A stretch of DNA of 64,000 bases from Pararhizobium capsulatum DSM 1112 (lineage in GTDB: Bacteria; Pseudomonadota; Alphaproteobacteria; Rhizobiales; Rhizobiaceae): assembly GCF_030814475.1 (NCBI RefSeq), contig NZ_JAUSVF010000004.1, positions 1 to 64,000 of the forward strand. Direction: 5' to 3'. The notes under the pieces were generated by a model. That model ran no database searches. It worked only from the letters and a program-made list of their open reading frames with translations, and was not told the DNA's origin. Made by a program: the position numbers and the translations under genes. This document shows positions 35,619-44,932 of the stretch, piece after piece (the first letter of the stretch is position 1; each line of letters begins with the position of its first letter).

Positions 35619-35741
35619 ATGATAAGCAGAATTCTATTCGTGATCGTTGCGATGGTTGCCGTGGCCAATCTGAGCGCTTGTGGGACGATTGGCAAAGGCA
35701 AGGGGAAGGCCCCACCGCCGGCGGAAGCAGTCTACAAGTAG
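35619..35741 (+). CDS. Small lipoprotein
   Basis: A 40-residue protein: signal MISRILFVIVAMVAVANLSA followed by Cys (lipobox LSAC) and a short hydrophilic tail GTIGKGKGKAPPPAEAVYK. GAGAAGAGGAC precedes the ATG. The size and layout resemble entericidin-like or YgdI-like small lipoproteins. A strong terminator follows at 35761, so it is a single-gene transcript. Confidence 0.75.
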   Translation: MISRILFVIVAMVAVANLSACGTIGKGKGKAPPPAEAVYK

Positions 35742-35760
35742 CATACCGCGTTTGATACTT

Positions 35761-35787
35761 GAGGAAGGGTCACGTTGACCCTTCCTC
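35761..35787 (+). terminator. Rho-independent-type hairpin
   Basis: A perfect 12-bp stem (GAGGAAGGGTCA / TGACCCTTCCTC) with a 3-base loop, 20 bp after the small lipoprotein stop. The T-rich tail is short (TTC), so strength rests on the stem. Confidence 0.75.
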
Positions 35788-35900
35788 TTCGTACACCATA
35801 AACCGCCAGGCTTGTGCTTCTTCGCAACTCACAGCGCACGCGTGGACTTAATGCTGACTTCGGGCTCGTGTTCGTCAGGGCCTGCATCTGGAGCTTACTA

Positions 35901-36485
35901 ATGGCGCTTGGAAGAGGCGGTGTGCCGCTAGTTATTGTGATGGCGGTTGTTCTATCATCGTGCCAGACAGAAGATCAAAGACCGTTACCGCATTATACGT
36001 CCAACGGCAGGGGCCTCGCTCCAACCAATGCGGCCGAAAACAAATCAAATCGGTATTTCATCGAGTTCCGCTCCCGCTATGCGCTCACCTACGGCCACAC
36101 CTATGTCGTTTTCGGCCGGACGGATAAGAACGGAAATATGATCAATCCCGAAGTCGCAGGACTTGCCCCAGCTTCTCCTGATGCCGCGTCCTATGTCGTC
36201 GGCCACTTCATACCCGTTCAGGCCTCGACCGGAGCAACAGACGGTGACCTGGAAGAGCAGTACAGGTCGGCAAGCTGGCGCGTGATGCTGACTGATGATG
36301 AATATAGAGACACAATTGCGTATATACGCAAACTGCAGGCAAAATCCCATCACTGGGAGGCATCGGTTTATAATTGCAACGCCTTTGTTGCGGATATCGC
36401 ACGGCATATGGGCTACAAGGCGCCCGGCATCTGGCTAAGGCCGCAACAGTTCATTACAAAGCTCCGGGAAATGAACACAGGTTGA
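35901..36485 (+). CDS. Lipoprotein with papain-like/LRAT-like His and Cys motifs
   Basis: A 194-residue protein starting at ATG 35901 (GGAG 9 bp upstream). The signal VPLVIVMAVVLSSC ends in a lipobox Cys at about residue 20. The mature part contains RSRYALTYGHTYVVFGRTD and, 100 residues later, ASVYNCNAFVADIARHMG. A conserved His at the start of a strand and a Cys beginning a helix, in that order, is the arrangement of circularly permuted NlpC/P60 (LRAT/YiiX-like) hydrolases. That fold assignment is inference; the protein appears conserved in rhizobia without a name. Confidence 0.65.
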   Translation: MALGRGGVPLVIVMAVVLSSCQTEDQRPLPHYTSNGRGLAPTNAAENKSNRYFIEFRSRYALTYGHTYVVFGRTDKNGNMINPEVAGLAPASPDAASYVVGHFIPVQASTGATDGDLEEQYRSASWRVMLTDDEYRDTIAYIRKLQAKSHHWEASVYNCNAFVADIARHMGYKAPGIWLRPQQFITKLREMNTG

Positions 36486-36642
36486 TGGCGCACGGGCATC
36501 CAAGAACGCAGATGCCCGCCTCCCTTTAAGCCCCGGGCGACATCGTTGTCGTCGACGCTCGAGGCGACAGGAAGATGATGCAGCCCGTAAAGCCGAACGC
36601 GATCGCCCCTATGCAAACCGGAAGGCCCGCCAAGCCTGAGTT

Positions 36643-37920
36643 CTATCGTTCGCCCAAAGGCCCTGCCGGCAAGGCACCCCTTCGGCGGGCGTGCGCCATT
36701 TTTCTATCTATCCATCGCATGGTCGGTGTGACCGCCAAACCGTGAGCCACGATGGAAGCGAGTATAATTAAGAGGACAGTGGCCCAAACAGTCTCAACCT
36801 TGTCGAAGTTGGCCTGCCCGGTCGCATAGGCGAGGTAATAGATCGATCCCAAACCTCTAATCCCAAATATCGCAATGATCATGCTCTCGCCAAGCGTATG
36901 ACCCGTGCCCATCAGGCTGAGCCAACCGAGAACAGGGCGGACAATCACGAGCGTCAGGACGGCTACCGTCACGATCTTCCAGTCAATGTTTGCGAACAAT
37001 GGTCCGCTGGCTACAATGGCTCCAAGACAGACGAGTAGAACCATCATTAAAAGCCGCTCTATTTGCTCCGCGAAGTCGTGGAGCTGCTGATGGAAGTCGT
37101 GCTCTCTTTCCGCTTGACGGAAAGCCACCGCAGCCAGAAAGACGGCGAGGAACCCGTAGCCGCCCAAGAGCTGCGTGATTCCATAGGCCGTGAACGTTAT
37201 CCCCAGAGAGACAAACCCGTCTTTGGTCCGCGACAGACTTCGCACGCTGATCTTGAACGCCAGCCAACCGAACAGTTTTCCGCCCCCCCATCCCACTGCC
37301 ACCCCGATTGCAAGCCGCCATACGATATCGACGGCAGCCCAGTGCTGAAAGACTTCTGAACCGTCTTTGGCGGCCAACGCGATAGCTACGGCGAGATGGA
37401 TGAAGGGAAAGCTCAATCCGTCATTCAGGCCGGCCTCGGATGTCAGCGCAAACCGAACTTCATCTTCGATCCCGCTCCGGGGTGGTCCAACCTGGATATC
37501 ACTGGCAAGAACCGGATCTGTTGGAGCCAGCGCCGCGCCCAACAAAAGGGCAGACGCGAGCCCAAGGCCAAGTATAGAGTACCCGAGACAGGCAATCGCG
37601 GCGATCGTGAGTGGCATCGCGATTCCCAGCAGTCGCCAGGTTGTCCTCCAACGTCGCCAGCCGATCGGTCGGTCGATTTTAAGACCGGCGCCCATCAACG
37701 CGACGATGACGACGATTTCGGTCATCCGTTCCGTAAATTCCCGGTTTTCCAGCGGATTGAACGGCGGCAGCAGCGGATACGGAGACCAGGCCAGGAGCAT
37801 GCCCATGACGATGCACAAAATCGGTAACGATAACGGCATCCGCCGTAACACCATCGGCAGCCATGCGGTCAAAAGGATGACGATCCCCAGGATGCTCAGC
37901 GTTATGATGTAAGGGTCCAT
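36643..37920 (-). CDS. CPA1-type sodium:proton antiporter
   Basis: 425 residues with 12-13 hydrophobic helices. The transport core shows ALAPTDPVLASDIQVG (the TDP motif) and LTSEAGLNDGLSFPF (the ND motif), as in NhaP/KefB-like exchangers of the monovalent cation:proton antiporter-1 family. It exchanges Na+ or K+ for protons across the inner membrane. The C-terminus is short and basic (MAHARRRGALP) without a regulatory TrkA or cNMP domain. Confidence 0.9.
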   Translation of the reverse strand: MDPYIITLSILGIVILLTAWLPMVLRRMPLSLPILCIVMGMLLAWSPYPLLPPFNPLENREFTERMTEIVVIVALMGAGLKIDRPIGWRRWRTTWRLLGIAMPLTIAAIACLGYSILGLGLASALLLGAALAPTDPVLASDIQVGPPRSGIEDEVRFALTSEAGLNDGLSFPFIHLAVAIALAAKDGSEVFQHWAAVDIVWRLAIGVAVGWGGGKLFGWLAFKISVRSLSRTKDGFVSLGITFTAYGITQLLGGYGFLAVFLAAVAFRQAEREHDFHQQLHDFAEQIERLLMMVLLVCLGAIVASGPLFANIDWKIVTVAVLTLVIVRPVLGWLSLMGTGHTLGESMIIAIFGIRGLGSIYYLAYATGQANFDKVETVWATVLLIILASIVAHGLAVTPTMRWIDRKMAHARRRGALPAGPLGER

Positions 37921-38678
37921 GACCGCTCCGTGAATTGTATCGGATTGGCGATACGCTTACACGTAAGCAGTGCTACAACACACCTGGCCAATGCAGGTCT
38001 TGTTATTCAAGGGTAACAGCGAACAACGACCCCTGCCGATAGGGCCGAAACGGCGAGTGCGCAACGGGCGTGAAGACAAATTTTGCCATTTTCCCGATCT
38101 CGGCGCAATGCATGCATTGTCGCTGCCCCCCCTCGGCCAGATAACCTGATCGCTTGAGATGTTTGTCGAAACGGGCACGTGATGCGACCAATCTTTTCCA
38201 TTTCTCCCGAGGAATGCACCCTTGGCGTCAAGCCAAAAACGGCGGCGACCACGTCGTGAGAAAGCGGAGAGCGTGTGGGCACGAATGACTGCGTTGGACA
38301 CCTCGTGAGAAACATTACGTTTAGAGCTAGCAGCATAAGTTCATTACAGAAGATGTCCATCTTTCGGTGATGCCGATACAGGCCCCGAGATGCGTAGGAT
38401 CGGTGGCTATCGTCAGCATAGTCTCCTGCTCACTGGGTCCCTTTGTTGGCCAAGCGGTCACGTCGGCGCGAAGATCCTTGCGTCCAATCGGTGTTTGGTG
38501 CGTCATTTGACGTATTGGTGTTTCCTTGCTTCTGCCGTAGAAGTTGAAATCGATGATATCCGCACTTTTCCGTAAATAAACAACGTGGCGGTGCTGGTTG
38601 CCGAAACGATCATTAACTTTTTGATATTCCGGACCGGGACGTGCCCAGAATATCATGCTGAGGCGGGACGATATTTCC
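37921..38678. other. Intergenic region before RTX gene
   Basis: About 750 bp between divergent antiporter and RTX genes. Frames up to 210 codons on the reverse strand (near 38327-38962) are shadows of the RTX reading frame or lack family features. A 62-codon reverse frame at 38003-38191 (MVASRARFDKHLKRSGYLAE at its start) has Cys-x-x-Cys but no ribosome site; not assigned. Confidence 0.4.
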
Positions 38679-41255
38679 ATGGCAACATACATCCTGACGA
38701 CCGGCGATGACATCCTCACTGGAACTGATGGCGATGATATATTTGACAGTATGTATGGCCCGTTCTTTGGCGGTGGAGATCCCGGCGGAATCGATAAGAT
38801 CGAAGGCGGGTTAGGCAATGATAACTTGCGCATTTCGGATCCTAATAACGGGGCGGACCATATCCCAGGTGGTACGGCTGATGGCGGTGATGGGCTTGAC
38901 AGTGTTGATGTCTGGGCCGTGTTCCAAACAAGACCGACCTTGGGAACGATAGTGTTCAACAATTTTGAAGTTCTCTCCGTCAGTATGTTTCGTTCATTAA
39001 CCGCGTCGATCGCTCAGTTATCGAGCTTCTCTTTGATAGATTTGGCTGGAGAACACTTCACGTTTTATCTCACCGATGCGGGCGGCACAGTCGATTTTTC
39101 GACGCGAATGAATACCTTTTCCCTAACCATCGACTGCTCTGCACTTACATCGGCCGCAACGATTACCTCGACAGCTGCTGCTGACACCATGATAGGTTCA
39201 AATTTTGAGGATTGGCTAAACGGCGGCGGCGGTGACGACACCTATGTCGCCAGCCAGGGTGACACGATCATCGAGTCTCTCAACGGTGGTACCGACTTGG
39301 TGAGGTCCGGTGCCACGCAGGCTCTGTCGGACAATGTTGAAAACCTGACTCTCACGGGCGTGGCGGCAATCAACGGTAAGGGGAACCTGCTGGCCAATAT
39401 CATTATCGGTAATGACGGAGCAAATGTGCTGGATGGTGCGGGCGGGGCGGATCGCTTTGAGGGTGGGCTTGGCAACGACACATATATCACTGATGGCGGC
39501 GACACGATCGTCGAGGCAGCGAACGCGGGGAGCGACACCATCCGCTCGAGCGTTGCCAGTACGCTTTCCGCTAATTTCGAGAACCTGACGCTGATCGGGA
39601 CCGCTGGCGTCATAGGCACCGGTAATGGGGTCGCCAATATATTGAACGGTTTGCTGAACACCGGCGCAAATGTGCTCTCCGGCCTCGACGGCGCGGACCT
39701 TTATATCGTCGGCGCGGGCGACGTCGCCACCGAGATCACCTCGGGTGAGGCCGGTGGCGCCGACACGGTGCAATCTGGCGTAACCTACGCGCTTGGCGAC
39801 AACATCGAGCATCTGAAACTGACGGGCACTGCCTCAATCAATGGCACCGGCAACTATTTCGACAACACGATCACCGGCAACGGCGGTTCGAACGTGCTTG
39901 ACGGTGTCACGGGAGCGGACAGACTAGTCGGCGGGCTCGGCAGCGACACCTATGTCACGGAAGGCGGCGACACGATTGTCGAGGCTGCCAATCAAGGCGC
40001 AGACACAGTGAAGTCAAGCGTCGATTATACGCTAGGCGCTAATATCGAAAATCTCTTGCTGACCGGCCTATCGGCACTTGGCGGCACAGGCAACTCGCTT
40101 GCCAACACCATCACGGGCAACAGCGCTGCGAATGCTCTGAACGGTGCAACCGGTATCGATCGTCTGGTGGGACGCAGTGGCAACGACACCTATATCACGG
40201 ATGGTGGTGATACCATCGTCGAGGTTGCCAATCAGGGCACAGACACAGTGAAGGCAAGCGTCGATTATAAGCTGGACGCCAATGTCGAAAATCTCTCGCT
40301 GACCGGGAGCGCTGCGATTGCCGGCACCGGCAACTCGCTTGCCAACACCATCACCGGCAACAGCGCGGCGAACATCCTGAACGGTGTCACCGGCATTGAC
40401 CGCCTAGTCGGCGGTAACGGCAACGACACCTACATAACTGAGAGCGGCGACACGATCGTCGAGGCTGCCAATCAGGGTATCGATTTGGTGCAGTCGAGCG
40501 GCGACCATACCTTGTCCAGCAATGTGGACAATCTGACTTTGATCGGTGCAAACGCGATCAACGGCACGGGCAACTCGCTTAACAATACCATCATCGGCAA
40601 CAGCGCGGCAAACGTGCTGAACGGCGGAACAGGCTTCGATCGTCTCTTTGGCAGCAACGGCAACGACACTTATATCATCGACGGTGGCGATGCGATCACT
40701 GAGGCCAGCAATCAAGGCACAGATACTGTCCGGTCGAGCGCAACCTATGTGCTCGGGATCAATATCGAGCATCTGACATTGACGGGAACATCAACGATCA
40801 ACGGCACCGGCAATTCGCTGGCTAACATCATCCGCGGCAATGCAGGCATCAATGTTCTCGAAGGGGGAAGCGGCGCCGACAAATTGGCTGGCGGCTTGGG
40901 TATTGATACACTGTTCGGAGGATCGGGTAACGATGCTTTCGTGTTCGATACCAGACCAACTGCCGCAACCAACCGCGATATCATCACCGACTTCTCCAAC
41001 ACGTCCACCAACAACGATGTGTTCCAGTTGGACAACGCTATCTTTACCAAGCTTGGGAGCGAGACGGAGGCGTTGAACGCAGCGTATTTCAAGCTGTCGA
41101 CGCAGGCGCAGGATGCCAATGATTATATCGTCTACAACAACGAAACCGGCGGATTGCTTTATGATGCCGACGGCAATGGGGGAGCCGCTGGCGTGCAATT
41201 CGCAATGCTTTTCAACAACGCGACACTGACTGCCGCAGATTTCGTTTTGATCTGA
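38679..41255 (+). CDS. Large RTX repeat protein
   Basis: 858 residues from ATG 38679 (GGCGGGACG 10-18 bp upstream; ATG 38655 would add eight residues). No Sec signal. After an N-terminal domain (1-185) come seven tandem units of about 81 residues, each with a calcium-binding GGxGNDTY element, GDTIVEAANQGxDTV, a strand ENLTLTGTAAINGTGNSLAN and NVLNGxTGxDRL. The C-terminal block (FVFDTRP...DIITDFSN...DYIVYNNETGGLLYDADGNG) matches that of the RTX protein at the window start and precedes the type I secretion signal. The protein is probably exported and rigidified by calcium; role may be adhesion, biofilm or enzymatic, but no catalytic domain is visible. Confidence 0.92.
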   Translation: MATYILTTGDDILTGTDGDDIFDSMYGPFFGGGDPGGIDKIEGGLGNDNLRISDPNNGADHIPGGTADGGDGLDSVDVWAVFQTRPTLGTIVFNNFEVLSVSMFRSLTASIAQLSSFSLIDLAGEHFTFYLTDAGGTVDFSTRMNTFSLTIDCSALTSAATITSTAAADTMIGSNFEDWLNGGGGDDTYVASQGDTIIESLNGGTDLVRSGATQALSDNVENLTLTGVAAINGKGNLLANIIIGNDGANVLDGAGGADRFEGGLGNDTYITDGGDTIVEAANAGSDTIRSSVASTLSANFENLTLIGTAGVIGTGNGVANILNGLLNTGANVLSGLDGADLYIVGAGDVATEITSGEAGGADTVQSGVTYALGDNIEHLKLTGTASINGTGNYFDNTITGNGGSNVLDGVTGADRLVGGLGSDTYVTEGGDTIVEAANQGADTVKSSVDYTLGANIENLLLTGLSALGGTGNSLANTITGNSAANALNGATGIDRLVGRSGNDTYITDGGDTIVEVANQGTDTVKASVDYKLDANVENLSLTGSAAIAGTGNSLANTITGNSAANILNGVTGIDRLVGGNGNDTYITESGDTIVEAANQGIDLVQSSGDHTLSSNVDNLTLIGANAINGTGNSLNNTIIGNSAANVLNGGTGFDRLFGSNGNDTYIIDGGDAITEASNQGTDTVRSSATYVLGINIEHLTLTGTSTINGTGNSLANIIRGNAGINVLEGGSGADKLAGGLGIDTLFGGSGNDAFVFDTRPTAATNRDIITDFSNTSTNNDVFQLDNAIFTKLGSETEALNAAYFKLSTQAQDANDYIVYNNETGGLLYDADGNGGAAGVQFAMLFNNATLTAADFVLI

Positions 41256-41565
41256 TGAGTGGTGGGGTAGACGTCGCGTCACGTACCGACCGACGTATGG
41301 CCGAGGCATCGCTCGGTCCTTATGGAGCGGAGCGGTCATTTGGCCAGTCTTGGCCATCGCCGCTTCTGGCGGATATTGGACCGCTTGCTCACGAAAACGC
41401 ATGCCGGGCCCAGTCATCGTCATTGTCGATCAGCAGAGCATCAGGACCCCCGATCTGAAAAAAGCCTCGCTCCGGCATCATTTAAACCGACATTCGAGGT
41501 CAGGTGACAACTCAATCCTGGGCGTTGAAGCGTTGTTGGGGGAGGTGAGATTGAATATCCTCCCC

Positions 41566-41739
41566 CTAGTCGCGCCCGGTGAGAACTTTTCCCAAAAGCA
41601 CGAATGCATCATAACCCATTTTTCCTCCGCCGTAGTGGATTGCTACGCTTGTGTCGTCGGCTTCCTTTTCGGCCTGGGCTAGAAGTGTATTGCGGAGGCT
41701 CTTGCCATCGCGGATGCTCACGGTCTTCACCTCAGCCAT
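41566..41739 (-). CDS. Small hypothetical protein
   Basis: 57 residues from ATG 41739 (AGAAGATTG upstream): MAEVKTVSIRDGKSLRNTLL then AQAEKEADDTSVAIHYGGGK and MGYDAFVLLGKVLTGRD. Composition is coding-like and soluble; no family recognised. The 310 bp between it and the RTX stop hold nothing else. Confidence 0.4.
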   Translation of the reverse strand: MAEVKTVSIRDGKSLRNTLLAQAEKEADDTSVAIHYGGGKMGYDAFVLLGKVLTGRD

Positions 41740-41932
41740 AACAATCTTCTGGCAGGCCAAAATTCAGCGAGCAAACGCCCGAAAACCGAGGCGCCAGTGC
41801 TCACATCCAGCAGCCACATCGGGCTGGGGGGCGTCCGCAGAACGTCGCCTCCCTTTACCAGCTCTTTACAGTTCATGAAGCACACTGTTGCCAAGCGCGA
41901 TAAGTATCACGTACGCGCACCTCTGTTTCTCG

Positions 41933-41958
41933 CCCGCCAGTTTGGCGGGTTTCTTTTT
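41933..41958 (+). terminator. Rho-independent terminator
   Basis: CCCGCCA-GTT-TGGCGGG followed by TTTCTTTTT on the + strand: a classical terminator. No protein gene was found directly upstream on this strand, so the terminated transcript may be a small RNA or a phage relic. Confidence 0.75.
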
Positions 41959-42091
41959 GCCAGCGTACCGGAATCGGGAAAACCAGGCTTCCCATTCCAC
42001 ACCGCGGTACCTAAGGTTTCATTCTGGTTTCCCTCTCTGGGACGCCGCCTCCCCTCACCCACATTGCAGCCAAGTGTGGGATGGCACTTTG

Positions 42092-42117
42092 CCCCGCCCT
42101 CACACGGCGGGGTTTTT
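42092..42117 (+). terminator. Rho-independent terminator
   Basis: CCCCGCC, a 7-base loop, GGCGGGG and a TTTTT tract. It is 134 bp after the previous terminator on the same strand, and the piece between has no gene, only short inverted repeats. Confidence 0.75.
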
Positions 42118-42387
42118 CCTGTCGGCCGATCATGGCAACGATCGAACCCACCCCCGATTGTTGTCGGATACGGACCGGGACGTTCGTCAAGTCTGGCCAC
42201 GTGGCCTGACGGTTTTGTCGATGCAGATGACCGCCCTGCGCAAGGCCGCAACGACCCCCGAGGCGATTGGCGAACGTTCGGCCGATCGTGAGGACTGTCA
42301 AAAAGAGGGTCGCCTGATATTTTCACCATGCAGTGAAAAGCACGGGGCGTTTCGCCGGGACTTTTCATGGATCAAGCGGAGAACATA

Positions 42388-42684
42388 ATGAGCACGGATC
42401 GTCGCCGCGCGTTAATGCAGCACCTGATAACAACGGAAGCAGCTGCGGGTCATGCGATCGACCGCGATGCGGACTTCATGGCATTGGTCGAACTCTGGAT
42501 TGAAGGAGACGTCGACATGGTAGAAGTGCGTCGGCGGTATCGGATCATCTGCAAAGAGCGGCTCAAGCAGAAGCGAATTTCGGTAGCATCGGGCAAGGGT
42601 CAGACCCAGCCTGTACCGTTCACTTCGGAAGATGAACTTCTTGCGGAAATCGCACGGATAACCACGCCGGATCACACCGTATGA
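42388..42684 (+). CDS. Small hypothetical protein
   Basis: 98 residues from ATG 42388, supported by AGCGGAGAAC just upstream; ATG 42367 would add seven residues. It is helical and charged with no cysteine motif except one Cys in RIICKER: LMQHLITTEAAAGHAIDRDA, then FMALVELWIEGDVDMVEVRR and a C-terminal SEDELLAEIARITTPDH. The N-terminal style is shared by small rhizobial proteins of unknown role. No neighbour on the same strand. Confidence 0.55.
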   Translation: MSTDRRRALMQHLITTEAAAGHAIDRDADFMALVELWIEGDVDMVEVRRRYRIICKERLKQKRISVASGKGQTQPVPFTSEDELLAEIARITTPDHTV

Positions 42685-42866
42685 AATCCAGGTCTATCTC
42701 CCAGAGGCAAAGGATCTGCGCCAACGGGTTGGACCACGGGTGCTCTCGATCAGCTCCGACGTCTTCCCGCTGGCGGTCGCCGAGCTTCTAGAATCCCGAA
42801 CGCAGCGACCGCTGGGCGACAGAAGCCAGCATATCGCCTCACCACGGGCGTAGATTGCGTCTGCAT

Positions 42867-43088
42867 TTACCACCGCCAACGCCGGCGCAACGCCTCGTTG
42901 AACCACACTTCGGCATCATGATCTGCGCCCCCTGCGGAGTGGAAGTCGAGGGTATGGCCATGCCCGTTCTGTCGAAGCCAGGCTTTAAACGATCTGAAGG
43001 TCGGATGATCCATTTCTTTATCGGTCAGAGTTCGAAACCATATCGCACTCAGGGAGCGGATGGCATTCTCGGTTTCGGATTTTTCCAT
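42867..43088 (-). CDS. Conserved small rhizobial protein
   Basis: 73 residues: MEKSETENAIRSLSAIWFRT, HPTFRSFKAWLRQNGHGHTL, then FHSAGGADHDAEVWFNEALR. The pattern SFxSFKxWLxxNxxxHxLxFxSxxGADxDAExWFxxE is familiar from short proteins found widely in Rhizobiales, without known function. It starts three bases after the stop of the 51-codon gene at 43092, so the two are cotranscribed. Confidence 0.65.
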   Translation of the reverse strand: MEKSETENAIRSLSAIWFRTLTDKEMDHPTFRSFKAWLRQNGHGHTLDFHSAGGADHDAEVWFNEALRRRWRW

Positions 43089-43091
43089 GCC

Positions 43092-43247
43092 TCATGCATC
43101 CATAGGTGGATCAAAGTTGAGAGCCGCCTTGCCGTTGGCGACGGCTGTCCCCAGACGGTCCAGAAGGTCCTGTGATCCACACTCTCCGAACCGGCTGCCG
43201 TGGGCTAGATCGGTTAACTCCGCTGAAGTATCGGATTCGTGAAACAT
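43092..43247 (-). CDS. Small protein, first gene of a two-gene unit
   Basis: 51 residues from ATG 43247 with CAGGGCGACG upstream: MFHESDTSAELTDLAHGSRF then GECGSQDLLDRLGTAVANGK. Hydrophilic and acidic. Not recognised as a family. The next gene begins three bases after its stop, which supports both being real. Regulatory partners are not apparent. Confidence 0.5.
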   Translation of the reverse strand: MFHESDTSAELTDLAHGSRFGECGSQDLLDRLGTAVANGKAALNFDPPMDA

Positions 43248-43578
43248 CGTCGCCCTGCACATATGGGGAGATAGTTTGTATATGAATAACGGAAAATAAG
43301 CCGGAAGCAATAGACGGCCCAAAAGGCTACGGCGACATTGTCGGTGACGAGGGATACGGTGTTCACATAAGTCTCGCCCGATGCACGGACCCCGCGGCTC
43401 AACAGGCCACGCAACCAACTGTGAATGCTACCGGTTATCGTTATGCGGTGGGGGGAGCGGCTCAGAGAGAAGCTCAATTTCGGCCCGTTGGAGCTTGCAG
43501 CGTGACCAGCACGCGATGAGGACCAGTACGGTCGCAAACTCCGGCTCTGGAAACCGCCATCATGGAATGTGGAATCGC

Positions 43579-43794
43579 TCAGTGGAGCGTCGCTCGCAAC
43601 CTCTTGTGCCTCAAGGAACGATGAGGGGCACCGTGGTGTCCCATACAGAACTCGAGGGCCGCGGTGGATGCCTCGTCTTCATTTTTAAACGGGCCAAGCA
43701 CCGTGAGGGAATCATCCAGCACGATCGTTATCGTTCGGCGCTCCGGATTGTACACAAAGAAGGCGCTCTCCAACTCGGCGTCAATTGTTTCCAC
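43579..43794 (-). CDS. Small hypothetical protein
   Basis: 71 residues from a GTG start with GAGG eight bases upstream: METIDAELESAFFVYNPERR then TITIVLDDSLTVLGPFKNED and EASTAALEFCMGHHG. The alternating beta pattern followed by a helix looks like a small folded domain. No family recognised; it stands alone. Confidence 0.45.
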   Translation of the reverse strand: METIDAELESAFFVYNPERRTITIVLDDSLTVLGPFKNEDEASTAALEFCMGHHGAPHRSLRHKRLRATLH

Positions 43795-43836
43795 GATCGC
43801 CTCGCTATCTCTCAGAATGAGAGGTATTTTAGCTAA

Positions 43837-44678
43837 ATGATATATTCACACCTCACCCAATTGGGGGAGGTCTTACACCTGTTGATCGGAGCCAAAACAT
43901 TGACGCGAAGGGAGCTGTCGCCGCCGCGTTGCTTTCAATCCCAATATTCCCCGCCTTTGAGCGGCGGAATATGCTTTACGGTGCCCTGCGTGAAGAGACC
44001 TATCGTGACCAATAAACAAGGGATTAACAGAATAAGGCTCGATCCCATGGGGCGTTCGTCCTCCACACAGGTTGTGCTTTGACGGGCAGGAGATCAATTC
44101 GCCCAATAGTCTATTCCCCTACCTCTTCATCATCCGAGCGTGCAGGCTTGGCAAAACTTCAGCGTGTGCTAATTTTCATAATGCGTATGCGCAGAAGGCC
44201 CTCGGTGATTTGGCTTGGATGGCTTACTCATCGGGAGGTTTTACGCTCCAGGCTCACCGAGGTTGGTCCAAGTCAGCAAACAGCGCCAATCCGCTTTTCT
44301 GTCTCGACATATGCTGCATGTGCTGGGACTGTCGTTCGACAACTTCGCTTCCCTGATGCAGTTCCTGCCGTGGACCGTGCGTTGAACAGAGTTGGGCTAT
44401 TGCCAGACCGCTCTCGTAACGCGTTGGTCGCGTTCAAAGCGGAGCATCAGGCGCTCCAAACCTCCTTGCAGCGAAAGGCCGTTGCGTGATGGGATCACAC
44501 AACGGCCACTGGTTAGAAGGTTGTTCAGGCGCTTCCGTTCCACCGGCGATATTAATCAAGACACGGCTAGGCGCAATCGGCGGTGCTTAAAAAATTGCAA
44601 GACGCACGCAGGACGGCGACACGGCATCTATCTTTGTGGTTCTATCCTACGCGGGGGGTCGTGCCGAGACACGACCCT
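43837..44678. other. Gap with no assigned gene
   Basis: About 840 bp. An inverted repeat near 43949-43976 (ATATTCC...GGAATAT around CCGC/GCGG) may be a terminator-like hairpin. A 136-codon + strand frame at 44079-44489 lacks a ribosome site and family features, and a hairpin GGGTCGTG/CACGACCC lies at about 44657-44677. Nothing firmer. Confidence 0.4.
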
Positions 44679-44718
44679 CTTGGACGCTTGGACGCTTGGA
44701 CGCTTGGACGCTTGGACG
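44679..44718. repeat. Tandem octanucleotide repeat, five copies
   Basis: Five exact head-to-tail copies of CTTGGACG occupy 44679-44718, just downstream of the stop of the 24-residue gene at 44742. Such perfect short repeats are prone to copy-number change by slippage. It is outside any assigned coding frame. Confidence 0.9.
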
Positions 44719-44741
44719 TGTTAGTCGAGGTCTCACCCCAA

Positions 44742-44816
44742 TTAGCGCAAGCCAAAAAATGACAGCACGGCAATGACGATGACGATCAGTCCAACGATAT
44801 AGATGATGCGGTTCAT
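44742..44816 (-). CDS. 24-residue membrane peptide
   Basis: MNRIIYIVGLIVIVIAVLSF then FGLR and a stop: one transmembrane helix with positive residues at both ends. GAAAGGAAC ends six bases before the ATG. Very short proteins of this exact style are common in rhizobial genomes and usually missed by gene callers. Role unknown. Confidence 0.7.
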   Translation of the reverse strand: MNRIIYIVGLIVIVIAVLSFFGLR

Positions 44817-44932
44817 GACGGGTTCCTTTCAATTTCAACGTGTTAAAATGCACATCAAAACGATTTGGTTCCTCTGGTGAGGCAGTGGCGTTGGGGGCCA
44901 CCGGCTCTCTTCCTTCGGATACGCTCTCGACA

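Noticed and set aside
44079..44489. 136-codon + strand frame
   Set aside because: GTG start without ribosome site, basic random-like composition and no recognisable motif.
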